DNA of 64,000 bases from Macrocystis pyrifera (GCA_031763025.1 JASSKH010000025.1:9291665-9355664); one strand, 5' to 3'. Shown: positions 9,255-21,587, counted from the first letter of the stretch. The notes: generated from the sequence alone by a model not told the origin. Program-made: numbers and translations.

Positions 9255-12200
9255 AGCAATTGCCTCGCGTCTCACTCAGTCATCCTTTTTTGTACTTTCT
9301 CCCTTGGCGCTGTGCGCTGTGAACAGCCCCCTTAACCCAAGCGGAATTGTGCCTTTGGGGCCTACCACGGAGGAATTGGGCCTGAGGAATCCCGCTGGAA
9401 GAGGACCGCAAGATCGTGCCGGGGTGTTCTGGACGAAAGAGACGGCACCGGTGGCACCGGCACACTTTGGCCATGATGGGTAGGAACCACGCGAACCCCA
9501 CAACCTCCTGTTGCGAGGCGAGGCGCCATATCATGGACATGGCAGGAACGCATTTAGCCAGGTTGCGGAGAACCCGTGGTCGACGGCCTCGAGGCCTCGC
9601 GCGACCGTGTGCGGCGGGAGCCGCGGGAGCGGATCCGCGGCGCTTAGCCGTGATGGGTAGGCCACCTCGGTCCTTGGTGTGCCTTTTGGTGCAGGCGGCT
9701 TAGTTGTCCCCCTCCAGAATGCGGCCAAGACGCTCTGGTGCCTATCCGGTACACTCTTACGGGTGTGGGTCTCTTCTCGAAATTTGAGGTCTGTTGACGG
9801 GAAGTTGCACCTAAAACAACCGTTTACCGTCGATTTTGATTCGTCGGATATCGTTGCACCTATTAACAAAGAAGGTATGCTCAAAATCGAAAAAAAAGGT
9901 CTAGATCTGTAGAAGGGATTCCACCGAAGGCGCAACCGAACCGCTCGCCGTTGATTTTGATTGGATGGATATCATTCCGCTTTTCCCGTTTTCTCTAAGT
10001 CGGTGCATGTTATCATTGGTGCGGTTACAGCTTGCCACATCGGCCATTCCGTGCACTTCTTTGTGTCGTAGTGGAGTTCGTTGCTGTATAGTCGACTAGA
10101 GGGCAGTGGAGGATAATGGGCACAACGTTGTGAGGGCGCATTTTGCAGGTATGAGGTGCAATGGATCGTTGCTGTATGTTCTTGGTCGTGGAGCCTGCGA
10201 CGGTGAGGCTTTCCAGAGAGTGATGGCGTGAGTGATGCATGCCTGTTTTTGTACAGATAACAAAAAAATGAAAAGGAAGCTAGAAGAAGGGGAGTCAGGA
10301 CGAGTCGTCGCATGCCGGTATACCTGGTAGTTTTTTCTGGTTGTCCAAAAATGCCGATGATGTGCTTGTTTGCTTTGTTTTTGTTTTGGTGTCCCCACCG
10401 CAAATCTGGTGGTACGAAGTGTTTTATTTGTTTGCTGGCGGTCGGCGGAAAAAACTAAATATTCAGTTAGCTGAGTGTACGCCGGCGGCTGTCGTTATGC
10501 TTGCTGCTTTTATGATAACAGTAACCACCGCAGTACCAGGCAGTGGTGTAGCCTACATAGATACAACCGTGCCTTTGTCGGTGCACGCGGAACGGCTGTG
10601 ACTAAACGGAGACCTGCCCTGGCTGATTGGATAAGAGAAAGACATTTTGTGCCGGCCCTTTTCTGATTGGTCAGTCTTCCAGGTCGGGATTTTCGATCGA
10701 TGGGAAATCCTTGGTCGATATGATGAGATGATGAGTCGACATACGGAATCGTGACCTCGTTTTTCTAAGAAATGTGACAATTTTGAAAATTGGCCGTGGA
10801 TGAACACCATGTCTTCTGTTTTCTGTTACTTCTAACAATAATATTTTTTGCGCGTTTAGGTTTTTTTTCTATAATTATTTCCAAAAATATAGGGGAAATG
10901 CAGTGGATATATTTGTGGTAGATTCCTCAAACAAAATTTGGATGCGCAATATGTACGCACAAAACGGGGGTGTACGTTCATAGCAGAAGCGTACTTTCTC
11001 TCTGACGAGACGTGTTCGGTTCGTGGGCGCTAGTGACTCTGTAATTTTAAGTTGTTTGGGCAACTCGCTATGTGGAGACGTGGTCAGGCCCTCGTCATCA
11101 AATGTTACATGAAGCAGACTTTTTGTTTCATACATACGAGCGATTTTAGTTGCTGAGTGAAATACACGGCCGTCTAAAACATTGGGGATATGACATTGCC
11201 TTAGATTTTAGCTGGGTGAAACCGAAGATCCTGTAAAAGTTGTGAAGACGGAGTTCCGCGCAGTCCGGCCGGAAATCTCCTTTCTTTTCTCCTTCGTTTT
11301 ACTGCTTTCCGCCAGCGAACGTATTGGACGACAAGAAGACATGCCTTATTACGACAGTGAAGCACGGCTCATGACGATTGCCCACCAGCGCGAGTTCCTA
11401 CAGTAGTAGCAAGAGCTACGCATTATAATAGCATTGTCGTGGCGTCCTTGACGGCGTTACAGCAAGTACGTGTCTTTCTAACCGCTGTGTTGATCTGCAA
11501 GCGTATTTTTCTTTTTCGTTTTCCATCCCATTTACTAACTTTGCTTCTTTTTTTCTCCCTTCCATCAATAGTCGTAACTCACATCCAGAGTCACTTATCT
11601 CTTCCCTCTGTCCCAACTTAGGTTCGTGCCTCGATTTTTTTTTTTTTTCGCGAGAAGACTTCAGACCTTGCTTCCCTCGTCGACTCGCGACTAATTGCAC
11701 CTCCCTGTAGAGCGGTACTAAAACAAGAAACTGCGGTCAAATCGACGTGTCCCGCATATTTCATACTGGCAGTTCACTGTCTTCATACGACGGAAATTCC
11801 GAATCCACCGGCCTCGAAAAAAGCCGTAAAGCGGTATTATACCAGTGGTTTTACACTAGTTTACGGTAAACGCTCTGCGTATCGGCAGCTCACAGGCGCA
11901 ACAAATATTACGGTACACAGGCTCGTGTATCTCCGGTATACCGTTTTCTGGTACAACCGCGGCCAAGCCTAATTTTTCAACGCCTCCTGTGGATAAGAAA
12001 ACGAATTCACGAAGCAAGTGACTCGGCCTTGAACCAACGAATAAGAGTCTTGACCCTCTCGTTTTGGGGGCAAACTACTTGGAAGTTGAGTGATCTGTCC
12101 CCACTAAACTGCATTCCTACACTCCGAACAGGTGTTTCTTATTGGCGGGCCCTTACCTCGGCCATTTCTTCACACTACACTGCTGCACCCCTGCCGCATT

Positions 12201-12740
12201 TGCGGCCTCGATGCGTACTTGCATCTTGACCAATTCGGGCATTCACGGATCCGACCGCAAGCGTTACCTCACCGCGGCGAAGCCCCCTTGTACTACGAGC
12301 ATGTACGATTTGGGGGGTTATTGGTTATATAGGCCGGTGTTGTATATTTTGGACCAAAATCTACTGCAGAAAGCGCCTGGCGTGTGTATGCAAGGTTCGA
12401 CGCGAGTCGACATGGGAAGGAAGTGCTGAATTCTCCTCGCGATAAACAAAATGAAGGCACGTACATGCCGTGGTGTGGGGGGGGGAAGAAAAGCCCACTT
12501 ACTAATAGTGACCCTGGATCTGAGTTAGTTACGACGAGGGGGAGGAGTAGAATGGCGAAGATACTACCTCGTAGACAGAAAGAGCAAAACAGAAACAAAA
12601 AAGGCATATACCTGGTACCTGGTACGTATTGAAGCCGGTACGTATTGAAGCCGGTACGTATTGAAGTATTGCTTGTAGTGGGTCATCGCGTGCTTAGTGG
12701 GTGATGTGTAGTTTTTTTTTTTTCTATTTTGCAATCCACC
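9255..12740. other. Intergenic stretch without recognised genes
   Basis: 9300-9720 is GC-rich with short open frames on both strands that match nothing I know. A repeat near 11190-11400 resembles 2385-2540. 12600-12660 holds three 16-bp units of ggtacgtattgaagcc. 12130-12330 has a short plus frame (CRICGLDAYLHL...) too weak to call. Confidence 0.4.
12395..12535 (+). repeat. Dispersed repeat with gcgagtcgac...ctcgcgataa
   Basis: tcgacgcgagtcgacatggg, ctgaattctcctcgcgataa and gaccctggatctgagttagt match 32690-32820. Inverted or diverged copies are at 11560-11695 and 49430-49560. Confidence 0.65.
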
Positions 12741-12749
12741 AGGGTCCTG

Positions 12750-13024
12750 AAGGTCGGGACACTTTGTACCCCTTAACAGGTTTGCCTATTAAGCAGGCAC
12801 TCGTTGGGATTCACGTGTATTGTTTGCTTAGAGATAGAAGAAGAGCAACTTTATTCCTTTCGTGCACATGGAAGCTGGGAGCAAGGCTCGTGCCTCGCTG
12901 GGCTGGGAAAACCCCCGGTTTTCCATCTAAGGTATACGCCTCCCAAGTACAACAAAAACGATCCGGATACCTGAATCCAGGTAATTACCGGGACTTTAGC
13001 CTCATTCAAAGCAGTACCGTAGCA
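12750..13024 (-). repeat. LTR A (first ~10 bp missing)
   Basis: About 275 bp, aligned to LTRs B and C from aggtcgggacactttgtac onward. The TGTTAAGATC end is replaced by unrelated sequence. Confidence 0.7.
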
Positions 13025-13529
13025 CTAGCCCACTCAGATAAGCCGTATTTATTTGCAGAATTAAGGGAAATTCGTGAAAACCCCGATTCCACGAGCTAGA
13101 ACACATGAGTCGAAGATGCGACTCCTCAAAACCCACTCCCACACCTCTGAATAGCAAGGTAAAGAAGCCAGCAAGGTGCGTAAAAAAAAAGCAAGAAAGG
13201 AAGGCCTAGCCTTAAGGGACAGGCACTAATCGTCAACAAAAGCCATCGCCATGCCACCCGCAACGGGGGTAGGGCGAGAAAGTGTCTACGGAAAAGCGGC
13301 AAGTTGACACTAAAAACGAGGAGGTTCTGTTCCCCAGTAGGTGTTGTCAATTCTATCCAGATCGCCCCCAGCTCCCGAGCGGGGGAGAGACGGTAGGACA
13401 AGAGCAAAAATAACACGGAATACTCCAAAAACCACCTAAACCCAGCCCACCACCCCGGAAACGTGTCCTGTGCCACAAATGAGTGGCCCGATTCCCCAGA
13501 CCAGCCCCGGCCCTGCCGACGACGCCACT

Positions 13530-13807
13530 TGTTAAGATCAAGGTCGGGACACTTTGTGTGCCTTGACAGGTTTGCCTATTAAGCAGGTACTCGTTGGGAT
13601 TCACGCGTGTTGTTTGCTTAGGGATAGAAGAAGAGCATCTTTACTCCTTTCGAGCACGTGGAGACTGGGAGCAAGGCCCGTGCCTCGCTGGGAAAACCCC
13701 TGGTTTTCCATCTACAATACGCCTCCTAAGTACTGCAAATATAATCCCGATGCCTGAACCCAGGAAATTGCCGGGTCTTCAGCCTCATTCAAAGCAATAC
13801 CATAGCA
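13530..13807 (-). repeat. LTR B
   Basis: About 278 bp, begins TGTTAAGATC like LTR C. The far end has decayed (catagca where LTR C has CTTAACA). It is preceded by cgccactt, matching the putative primer-binding site of LTR C. Confidence 0.75.
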
Positions 13808-13954
13808 ATTCACTGCTATATCAACCCGGTGATCGACACGTCCACATGCCATAAATGCCCGTGCGATCCACTACGATATGCGGCACTACACCGACCGGTA
13901 CAGACGTTTCTCTCCCTGAGCTGCTGTTCCTATACGCTTTCCGCACCTCGGACG

Positions 13955-14125
13955 GACAATCGATTGACTCCCACTTCATCATCTAGGTATAATTATATTC
14001 TTATCTGTATGAGCTGTATGATACAGCTCATGTTGCCGGGTGGGAGCCGTACAACCTGCATAATATACTAATACTTGAAAAGTATAACATGGTTCCCTGG
14101 GTTAGATCTGTAGTACTGCACACAT
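13955..14125. mobile_element. GATCAT repeat family, copy inside the LTR array
   Basis: gctcatgttgccgggtggga then ..gttccctgggttagatctgt.. mark the family. It replaces the expected continuation of the protease-like frame. Confidence 0.65.
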
Positions 14126-14732
14126 CAACCTGTCGTCCGGAGGAGACGAAGTGTTCCTCGACCGAGGGTAGGTCGGGCTGGGGCATCATGTCGACCAAGT
14201 AGTGTCCAGTGAGGGCCGGGGAGCCATCGCTTCGAACCAAGTTAACAGCAAGCAGCCGGGGATCGTCGGACAGGGTTACGCCTGTTGCGCCCTCGTAGCG
14301 TAGATGGAAGCCTCCACCCGAAGCGGCGGAGTCGATGGCGTACACGGACATGCCTGTCGGGGCGTGGTGAACTAACTCCAGCTCGCCAAAAACGCGTTGG
14401 TCAGACGGCCGAGGTGGCAGAGAGCGGTACGAGCGGCTATTAAAACGCATCCAGCTGTCACGTCCCAATAGTACAGAATGCTGCATCACTGAGGGGGGGA
14501 CCACGGAGGCCCAAACTGCGAGGGAGCAAGTAGGCTCATTTTCTCGAAAAAATTGGACTCTCAGGCGCACACTCGTCCAAGTCTTCAGAGGGGCCGATTC
14601 GCTAACCCCCCCCCAAGAACGAGGGGCGCCTTTCTGCTCGCACGCGAGGGATGCCGCACCAACCGAGTGCATGCGATCCAAAATATCTCGTCGGATGAAA
14701 GTCTGCGGGGAGTCAGTGTCAAGAAGCGCCAC
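14028..14732 (-). pseudogene. Retropepsin-like region of the LTR element, degenerate
   Basis: A 234-codon minus-strand frame, shifted relative to the NADAR frame. It opens with ALLDTDSPQTFIRRDIL, like the catalytic ALIDTGSPxTFI of retroviral-type aspartic proteases but with DTD for DTG. About 80 residues later comes HSVLLGRDSWMRF, like the second-half ILGxDW motif. The DTG change and the frameshift with the preceding frame suggest it is inactive here. The end runs into the GATCAT repeat at 13955-14125. Confidence 0.6.
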
Positions 14733-15478
14733 GCAACCAAAGGTGCAAGAACGCCAGCTCCGCTGTGAATCGCGATTTTGATTGTAAAAGAGGCGTCATC
14801 GAGGGTAATGGTGCCCCCGACGAGGCAGGGGCCGTGTTCTGGCAGCGCGAGGGAGGGGTCGACACTAGGTGCGACAGCCAAAATCTCGGGGCTGTGATCA
14901 GCCGGCGCGTCAGAAAAATAGGTCGAAAACTCCAGAGGAGGACCTGGGCAAGCGCGGGCCACGGCCACAGGGCGGGGCGGCGCTGGTGTAATCTCATGAA
15001 TTCTGTCAGGTTTGATTGGGGTGCAGAATTGATGAGAGGGGGCGGGGTGTGCCAACCCGGCCTCACTTGATCGGAGGATGTCGCGAACGGCGGAAAGAGC
15101 TTTACCGAGCAAATTTTTTCCATGCCACCGAGAGGGGTCGTGAGCTTCGGGGTCGTCTGCTCGCAGACCGATGCCCCACACGGCATCAAAAGGGCTGGCT
15201 TCAGCCAAAATTTTGGTGCCAGTGCTCAATAGGTGCTGCTTCATGACCGGGTTCTGCGGGAATTTGGCAAAATTACCTGCAAGGACGGCGTCTTCCCGAA
15301 CACGGTCCCAGATAGCGCAGTCGAAGTTATGCACGCCTCGACCGAGCCGTTTGTGCTCGCGTGGGTCTGGCGAGGCCATAATCCGCTCCGCTGTGCCGTG
15401 GTCCTGGAAGAGACAAACAACGCAAACCGACCAAAAAGCGGAAAGTCCTAAGCCGTCGACGCCACTTGTTAAGATCAA
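14585..15478 (-). CDS. NADAR (YbiA-like) domain protein inside LTR element, partial, fused to protease-like region
   Basis: On the minus strand a frame stays open for 297 codons. Residues from 15403 down to about 15065 match the C-terminal two thirds of the NADAR/YbiA (DUF1768) domain. Seen in order: PDPREHKRLGRGVHNFD, GNFAKFPQNP, LLSTGTKILAEASPFDAVWG, DPSRWHGKNLLGKALSAVR. The invariant GN-KF-QNP, LxEASPxDxxWGIG and NxLGxALxxVR motifs are intact. The N-terminal part of the domain (including the conserved cysteine/glutamate stretch, usually CAEQY) is absent from the frame. A perfect acceptor-like tttgtctcttccag precedes residue one of the match, so an upstream exon may be spliced on. After NADAR comes a proline-rich linker and GTITLDDASFTIKIAI, which leads by frameshift into a retropepsin-like segment. 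NADAR proteins act on N-glycosidic or ADP-ribose-related substrates; a role in a retroelement is not established by anything here. Confidence 0.8.
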   Translation of the reverse strand: MILTSGVDGLGLSAFWSVCVVCLFQDHGTAERIMASPDPREHKRLGRGVHNFDCAIWDRVREDAVLAGNFAKFPQNPVMKQHLLSTGTKILAEASPFDAVWGIGLRADDPEAHDPSRWHGKNLLGKALSAVRDILRSSEAGLAHPAPSHQFCTPIKPDRIHEITPAPPRPVAVARACPGPPLEFSTYFSDAPADHSPEILAVAPSVDPSLALPEHGPCLVGGTITLDDASFTIKIAIHSGAGVLAPLVAWRFLTLTPRRLSSDEIFWIACTRLVRHPSRASRKAPLVLGGGLANRPL

Positions 15479-15751
15479 GGTTGCGGGACACTTTGTATCC
15501 CTGGACAGGTCTGCCTTTTAAGTCGGTAATCGTTGGTACTCACGTGTGTTGCTTGCTTAGCTATAGAAGAAGAGCAGTTTTATTCCTTTCGTGCATGCAG
15601 CATGCGGAGACTGAGACCAAGCTCGTGCGCCTCTGGAAAACCCCTGGTTTTCCATCTAAGATACACCTTCCAATCGCTACAAATACGTTCCCAGTGACTG
15701 AACCCAGGTAGTTACCGGGCTTTCAACCTCATACAAAGCAGTATCTTAACA
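15477..15751 (-). repeat. LTR C (best preserved)
   Basis: About 275 bp with TGTTAAG...CTTAACA ends. Shares with the other two LTRs the segments gggacactttgt, gccttttaag, gaagaagagca, tttcgtgca and aaaacccctggttttccatc. Confidence 0.8.
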
Positions 15752-16097
15752 ACAACATATCACAGCAGTGGTAGCTAACACAGTAGGATCTATAGATGTC
15801 CTACAGCAGCTCGTGATCTGTCGGACGTGCGATTGCTTTCGATCTTTCCACATCGGGCTCCCACGAAAGTTGCGCTGCCGTCAGCGTGATGAAAAAAACA
15901 ATGCGGAACTAGGTCCGGTTCTACCCCTCCCTGTAAACCCGGAGCGAACTACATTACTACGTAGTACTACTTACTGCTGCTGTAGCTTATCGAGACTCTT
16001 ATCATCAGGAATTCGGTTTATCGAGGCGTTTTCGTCGTCCTCCGTGAAAGAGTTGCCTCGACCCGAAAGTTTTCACACAGCAAGAAAAGTCGACAAA

Positions 16098-16215
16098 AGG
16101 AAGGAGGGAGGGAGGGAGGGAGGGAGGGAGGGAAGGAGGGAGAGAGAGAGGGAGAGAGGGAGAGAGGGAGGGAGAGAGGGAGGGAGAGAGGGAGGGAGAG
16201 AGGAGGAGGGAGGGT
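16098..16215 (+). repeat. (GGGA)n purine tract
   Basis: gggagggagggaggga units with GAGA interruptions over about 118 bp. A shorter pyrimidine counterpart (cctccctccc) is at 3761-3797. Confidence 0.95.
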
Positions 16216-16490
16216 GTACAGGAGACGTGACGCGCAAAACAATAATAATAATAGCATCGCAGCGCACGGAGTGTGGGGTGAATACACAAGCCGCGACGAG
16301 AGGGGCGCGCTGCAAACGGCAAACTGCACACCAAGGGGCTAGGGGATAATGTTCCACACCTCGATTAGATCATCGATCTCCTCTTCATGATCGAGATCCT
16401 TTAGGGGATATCTGTTCCCGATATTGTCTGGTCTACTGTATAAAAGGCCGTGTCGCCCCATGGGACCCGTACAATCTGTGTGATCTACAC

Positions 16491-17219
<729 letters not shown>

Positions 17220-17234
17220 TTTTGCGCTCCATAC

Positions 17235-17351
17235 TAATACGGGGGGGCCATAGTAAATAGGACTACAAATTGTTAGTAAAAATAGAGAAACACATACCTG
17301 GTAGGTTTTTGTTTGTACCACAGGTCCTATTTACTATGGTCCCCCGTAATA
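17235..17351. mobile_element. MITE family 1, copy 6, carrying a CCTGGTA insertion
   Basis: 117 bp with TAATACGGGGGGGCCATAGT and ctatggtcccccgtaata ends. Relative to sister copies (..aaatacataggttttt..) it reads ..acacataCCTGGTAggttttt.., a clean 7-bp gain that turns TA into TACCTGGTA. Confidence 0.9.
17295..17303. repeat. TACCTGGTA site inside MITE 1 copy 6
   Basis: One of about 33 perfect TACCWGGTA sites. Sister copies of the MITE have only TA at this point, so the site arose by a 7-bp gain (CCTGG plus a second TA). Confidence 0.85.
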
Positions 17352-17369
17352 TTAATACCATCCCCCTGG

Positions 17370-17490
17370 AACGATTTTCGAAGGTGGGTTTCTCTAGAAG
17401 GGGGAGGGAGGGCGTACAGAGTACGTCGAGCGATGCGTCTATCTATCTATGCAACCTTCTCGACGAAATATTTTCAAAGCCACCATGATT
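17370..17490 (+). repeat. ~125-bp dispersed repeat, copy 1
   Basis: acgattttcgaaggtggg, gggagggagggcgtacagag and ctatctatgcaaccttctcg then aagccacc match 42840-42965. Confidence 0.7.
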
Positions 17491-17814
17491 TGCGTTGTGT
17501 GTATCTTGGGTGTTGCACGACTGCTGTAGTACGCACGTACGTATGATACACTGGTAGGTACCAGCACATTATTAATAATAGTGCTACATATACATACAAC
17601 AAGTTAATTGTCAGCCGTTCAGAACATCATGCATGCATCGATAACCCTGAAATCCTGAAATCCTGAAATCCTAAAATTGCCAAACGGTTATAGTAGTGCT
17701 ACAGGTATTAACATTAATATGTACCAGGTATCATACAATATGAATACCTGGTAAATATGTGTCTTACCTGGTATCAGACTCTGGTGATGATGTACACTTT
17801 AGGGCTTAGTCTAC

Positions 17815-17975
17815 GTACGGCATTCCCGTTTTGGGTACACACTACTACTATAATACTTGGAATTTGACTGGTTTGTGCCCAAAACGGGACCCCTTTAGTA
17901 CCGCAGTACCGATTTGGGGACAAACCAGTCCAATTCCAAGTGATTTGTCCCCAAAACAGGACTGCGGTTCTAGAA
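17815..17975. mobile_element. MITE family 2, tandem copies
   Basis: ggcattcccgttttgggtac, gtgcccaaaacgggacccc, gtaccgatttggggacaaac and gtccccaaaacaggactgcg lie in succession, giving two adjoining hairpins. Confidence 0.75.
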
Positions 17976-18999
17976 GTCAAGAATCTGATGCTGGATACGT
18001 ACTACTTGTATACCAGGTACTTACTTGTACAGGCGGATATGTTTCGTTTTTTCTTGTTTGCAGTTCAGAACGAAGAATGGTTGCTGGTTGCAGTTCAGAC
18101 TGCAGAGAAGTTGCGGGCCATATCATGTACTTATGTCCGAAAATATAAGGAAATATGTAATATTAATATTAAAATAAATAGATCCTTATTTTTAGGTATA
18201 TAGTAGTATATAGGAGATGAAAACGGGATGCGACATGATGGATGGGTCAGGGAACATCGGAACCCTATCTCTTGCTTGTGCTTGCTTGGAACTTCAGAAT
18301 CCACTCACTGCTCACTGCCCACCACGCACACGCACGCACGTACTTCATTCACTCACACACGCAACACGAAACAGCAGCAGCAAAGCAGTAGTAGCCACAC
18401 GAGCCGTGAACAACTAACTAGCTGACTCATCACAGCTGTTTGTTGGAGCTGCTTGCTGTCTTGTGGTGCGAGGCAACACGAAGAGCAGTATAATAGTCAA
18501 CACTTGTCAAGCAGCGACTTCACTAGAAGAAGGAGTAGGAGAAGGAGGAGGGTTGATTGACGAAGTTGTTGGGGCGCCGGAGTACGTCTTCACACAAAGG
18601 CTCTTCACATATTATACAAGGCCGTCGATTGATTTCCAGGTCACACACAGCAGCACAACAAGAGACCAGGTGAGAAAAGTTCAGCATGTATTTATAGTCA
18701 CAGGCTGATGCTGACAGCAAGCAGCCGCGTGTCGGCACCGATACGTAGTTAGCTGTGGCTTGTCGGTCGTCATGGACTCCAATTTATTGTCGAAGCTGAT
18801 TCTTTGTGATTCAGATGTTCTTGTGGCGGAGTCTTTTTTTTTTGCGTTCAACTGGCGAAGGCTCTATCATAAAGTAATAATAGCCATGACGTACGCATGC
18901 TGCCTGTTTGGCTGTGATGCCAGCAGCAGAAAGATGCAGCAGCAGAGCACCAGTGCCTGTGTCGCCTTTTTTTTTTTTTCCTCGTGGTTCTAGCTACTA

Positions 19000-19144
19000 T
19001 GGGCTGTATATGACCCTCCCCACTACGCGGTGTGCCGCAGCACGGCAAACTCGAAGCGTTGTTCGGGCTAACAGCGGTGATTATTCCAACACATACGTGT
19101 TGTACTGAGTACAACATCATGATCTCTGCTGCACAGCAGCAGCC

Positions 19145-19188
<44 letters not shown>

Positions 19189-19560
19189 TACTGAAGTTTG
19201 GTCTCGCGAAGGCATCATGTTTTCTCAGAAGTACCTTGATTGCATAATAATAAAGCATGAGATCCTCACGTAAATTGATTGCCACTTCGCAGAGACCCCA
19301 TTGCACTCTGCGCGCTGGGCCCCAGGACGGCAAGCTCGAAGCGTCGTTCGGGCTAACAGCGATGGTTATTTCCAACACGTACGTGTTGTAGCTGTACGTG
19401 ATGTCTGCTAGACAGCAGAAGAAGAAGCAGCAGCAAGCAGCAGTTTGATCTCGCGAAGGTGTACCACTACTGCTGTATGTTCCATATGGAATGGCATGGG
19501 ACCCCCAGGAGAAATTGATTGCCAATTCGCAGAGGCCCCATACTTCTTGCGTATAATTCT
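19000..19560 (+). repeat. 285-bp tandem duplication with CAG tracts
   Basis: gttcgggctaacagcg at 19061 recurs at 19346; ccaacacgtacgtgttgta and attgattgccacttcgcaga are also paired. A (CAG)n run is at about 19136-19187. CAG-rich sequence continues to 20350. Confidence 0.8.
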
Positions 19561-21029
19561 CTGTAACGGGTCCCGAATGAGTATCAGTACGTACGAGTAT
19601 ACGACAGTAGTAGTGCATGAAAGGTGCTGACTGGCATGTCTGCGCTATATCCGAGGTGTCTATGGCAGCAGCAGCAGCAGTGTCGGCATGATGGCACTGC
19701 TGAACGTTCGGGGGTGCGACTGCCAGGCCTCAACCACAAGCAACACAGCAGCTGCTGCAGCAGCGGCAGTAGACTATTTACTAATACCTTGTTGTGTTTC
19801 AAAGGACCTGTTTCTTCAACGCAGAATCAGGCCTGAAATGTTTTGCTCAAAAAGAAACTGCTTGCACAGCAGCAGTCGTTTACCACGTCTGTACCAGGTA
19901 CGTACAATGTCATGAAGTTCGTTTGTTTCCAAGAAGTAGTGACATTAGTGACATTCTGGGTTTCATGGTGCGAGAACGCCTATAATAGTATATGGAGCTT
20001 CGTACTGCTGGTGGTGCTGGTGGTGCTGTGCTGTGCGTTCGAAAGCTGGCTGCGAGTCCCTGCTACACACAGCAGTACATCCGCGCGCACCAGCAACATG
20101 ATAAAATATATGTACGCGAGTCGTACGTACAATCAAGTTGCAATGTCGTCTACTCGTGGAAACACCGGTGCCTGTCCCGCCTGCGGCCTTCCAGCTCGTG
20201 TTTGTCTAGACCATCATACACGTTGGTACAACAGTGAGTGGTAGCAGCATGTGCGCGCGTGTTCGTCACGAATCCCCTCACAATATACTTACTACAGCAG
20301 TTTTAGCATCCACAACAGTCCACAGCAGTCCACAGCAGCAGTCAGCAGTTAGTTTTAGCATCCGTCCCGCGCCGGTTCTGCCGCTATTTAGACCAGTGGA
20401 GAGACAAAAGCTCTGCATGCATGCGGTTGGTTCACCATCTCTACCGCTAGGTATACACATACCACGATACATGAAAATTTAATGAATTCCACAAAAGTAC
20501 ATCCTAAACACTAAACATTATGCATGCGTCAGTACTATGCCTGGGGGTATCACACCTGTTATATGCGTCAGTAAGACAGAGTGGCGTAACTTTGTGTTTG
20601 CGTACTTATTGTATATATACTGGTACGCACGTTTTATACGGCAAGCTCAATGAGATCAGGAAAAAAGTAGACTGCTGCTACTCGCACTGCTGTGTTACTA
20701 CTGCTGCTGCTATAGCTGTGTTTCGCACCACATTCGTATTATGATTAATAGTAATAATCCATGTTGCTGTTTTCTCATCTCCATCCACTAAAACTATAAA
20801 AGGAGAAAAAAAAAAACAGTGACGTTTGTACGTTTGTTCGTGTGAAACAACCATTTTCAAGGAAGAAGGAAAAAAGTACGTACTACTACTGCACCTCGTA
20901 CGTACGAATACGCATGAAGACTGAGCACCGAGCAACCCACACCGCACATACTACAAACCACAGGACCATCAACACAGACCGAAAAAAAAATGACGCGAGC
21001 CACGTATGTATGTACCAGTATGATATGTA

Positions 21030-21235
21030 TATGTGAAGGAGTTACCTACTGTGAGCTACAGGGGTAAAAGATCGATCGATTACCCAGCCCAGGGTAATCC
21101 TTACAACACTCTCCCCCCCCCCCTCTCAACTGCGGGATCTTTGGGGCGTCAGAACCGTATACCATGGTACGTGTGTAGTCTGTACGCTGACCTACCCACT
21201 TCGTTTAATTACCTGGGGAACAAAGGATTTTTTTT
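21030..21235 (-). repeat. SINE-related repeat body
   Basis: Shares gttacctactg-gagct-cag and gatcgattacccagccca with the SINE at 21265-21375. Shares the longer stretch ctgcgggatctttggggcgt through cttcgttt-attacctgggga with 33905-34100. Confidence 0.6.
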
Positions 21236-21264
21236 TTTTTTCTTTATTTCTACGCACGCGCAAC

Positions 21265-21375
21265 CGTTTCTGTAAATGAAACGTTCGAAGTGAGGTTCGA
21301 AGCCGTGACCTGGACGACCACGTCAAATGTGAAGGTATTACCTACTGAGCTATAGGGGTAAAAAATCGATCGATT
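21265..21375 (-). mobile_element. tRNA-derived SINE
   Basis: On the minus strand CTATAGCTCAGTAGGTAA (A-box-like) is followed about 35 bp later by GGCTTCGAACCTC (B-box-like), as in a tRNA promoter head. Downstream-side sequence (cgatcgattacccagc...) is shared with 21030-21235 and 33905-34100. Confidence 0.65.
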
Positions 21376-21587
21376 ACCCAGCCCAGGGTAATCCTTATAA
21401 CATACCTGGTAACATATATACGATGCCACGACGATAGAAGGGTACGAAGCCCATTTTGACCAAAATATTTCTGATCGAAGAACTACCCAGCACACAGCGT
21501 TGCTTTTTATAACAAAACGAATCGACATGCCGGTGCGACGTACCAGGTAGACAGACTTACAGCAGTAGTATCCCTTTTAGAACAACT

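Larger units (their letters stand above)
12750..15751 (-). mobile_element. Tandem LTR retroelement array: three LTRs, two internal regions
   Basis: Three related LTRs (12750-13024, 13530-13807, 15477-15751) alternate with two internal regions. The best-preserved LTR (15477-15751) begins TGTTAAG and ends CTTAACA on the plus strand, giving 7-bp terminal inverted repeats. On the minus strand two internal regions begin with AGTGGCGTCG, where TGGCGTCGACGG could be a primer-binding site. The 505-bp interior between the first two LTRs has no recognisable domain and resembles a miniature (TRIM-like) element. The 1.7-kb interior carries the NADAR and protease-like region and is interrupted by a GATCAT-family repeat. 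No reverse transcriptase is present. Confidence 0.75.

Noticed and set aside
9235..9703. GC-rich stretch with several open frames on both strands
   Set aside because: GC-richness alone keeps frames open; no motif or splice structure could be supported.
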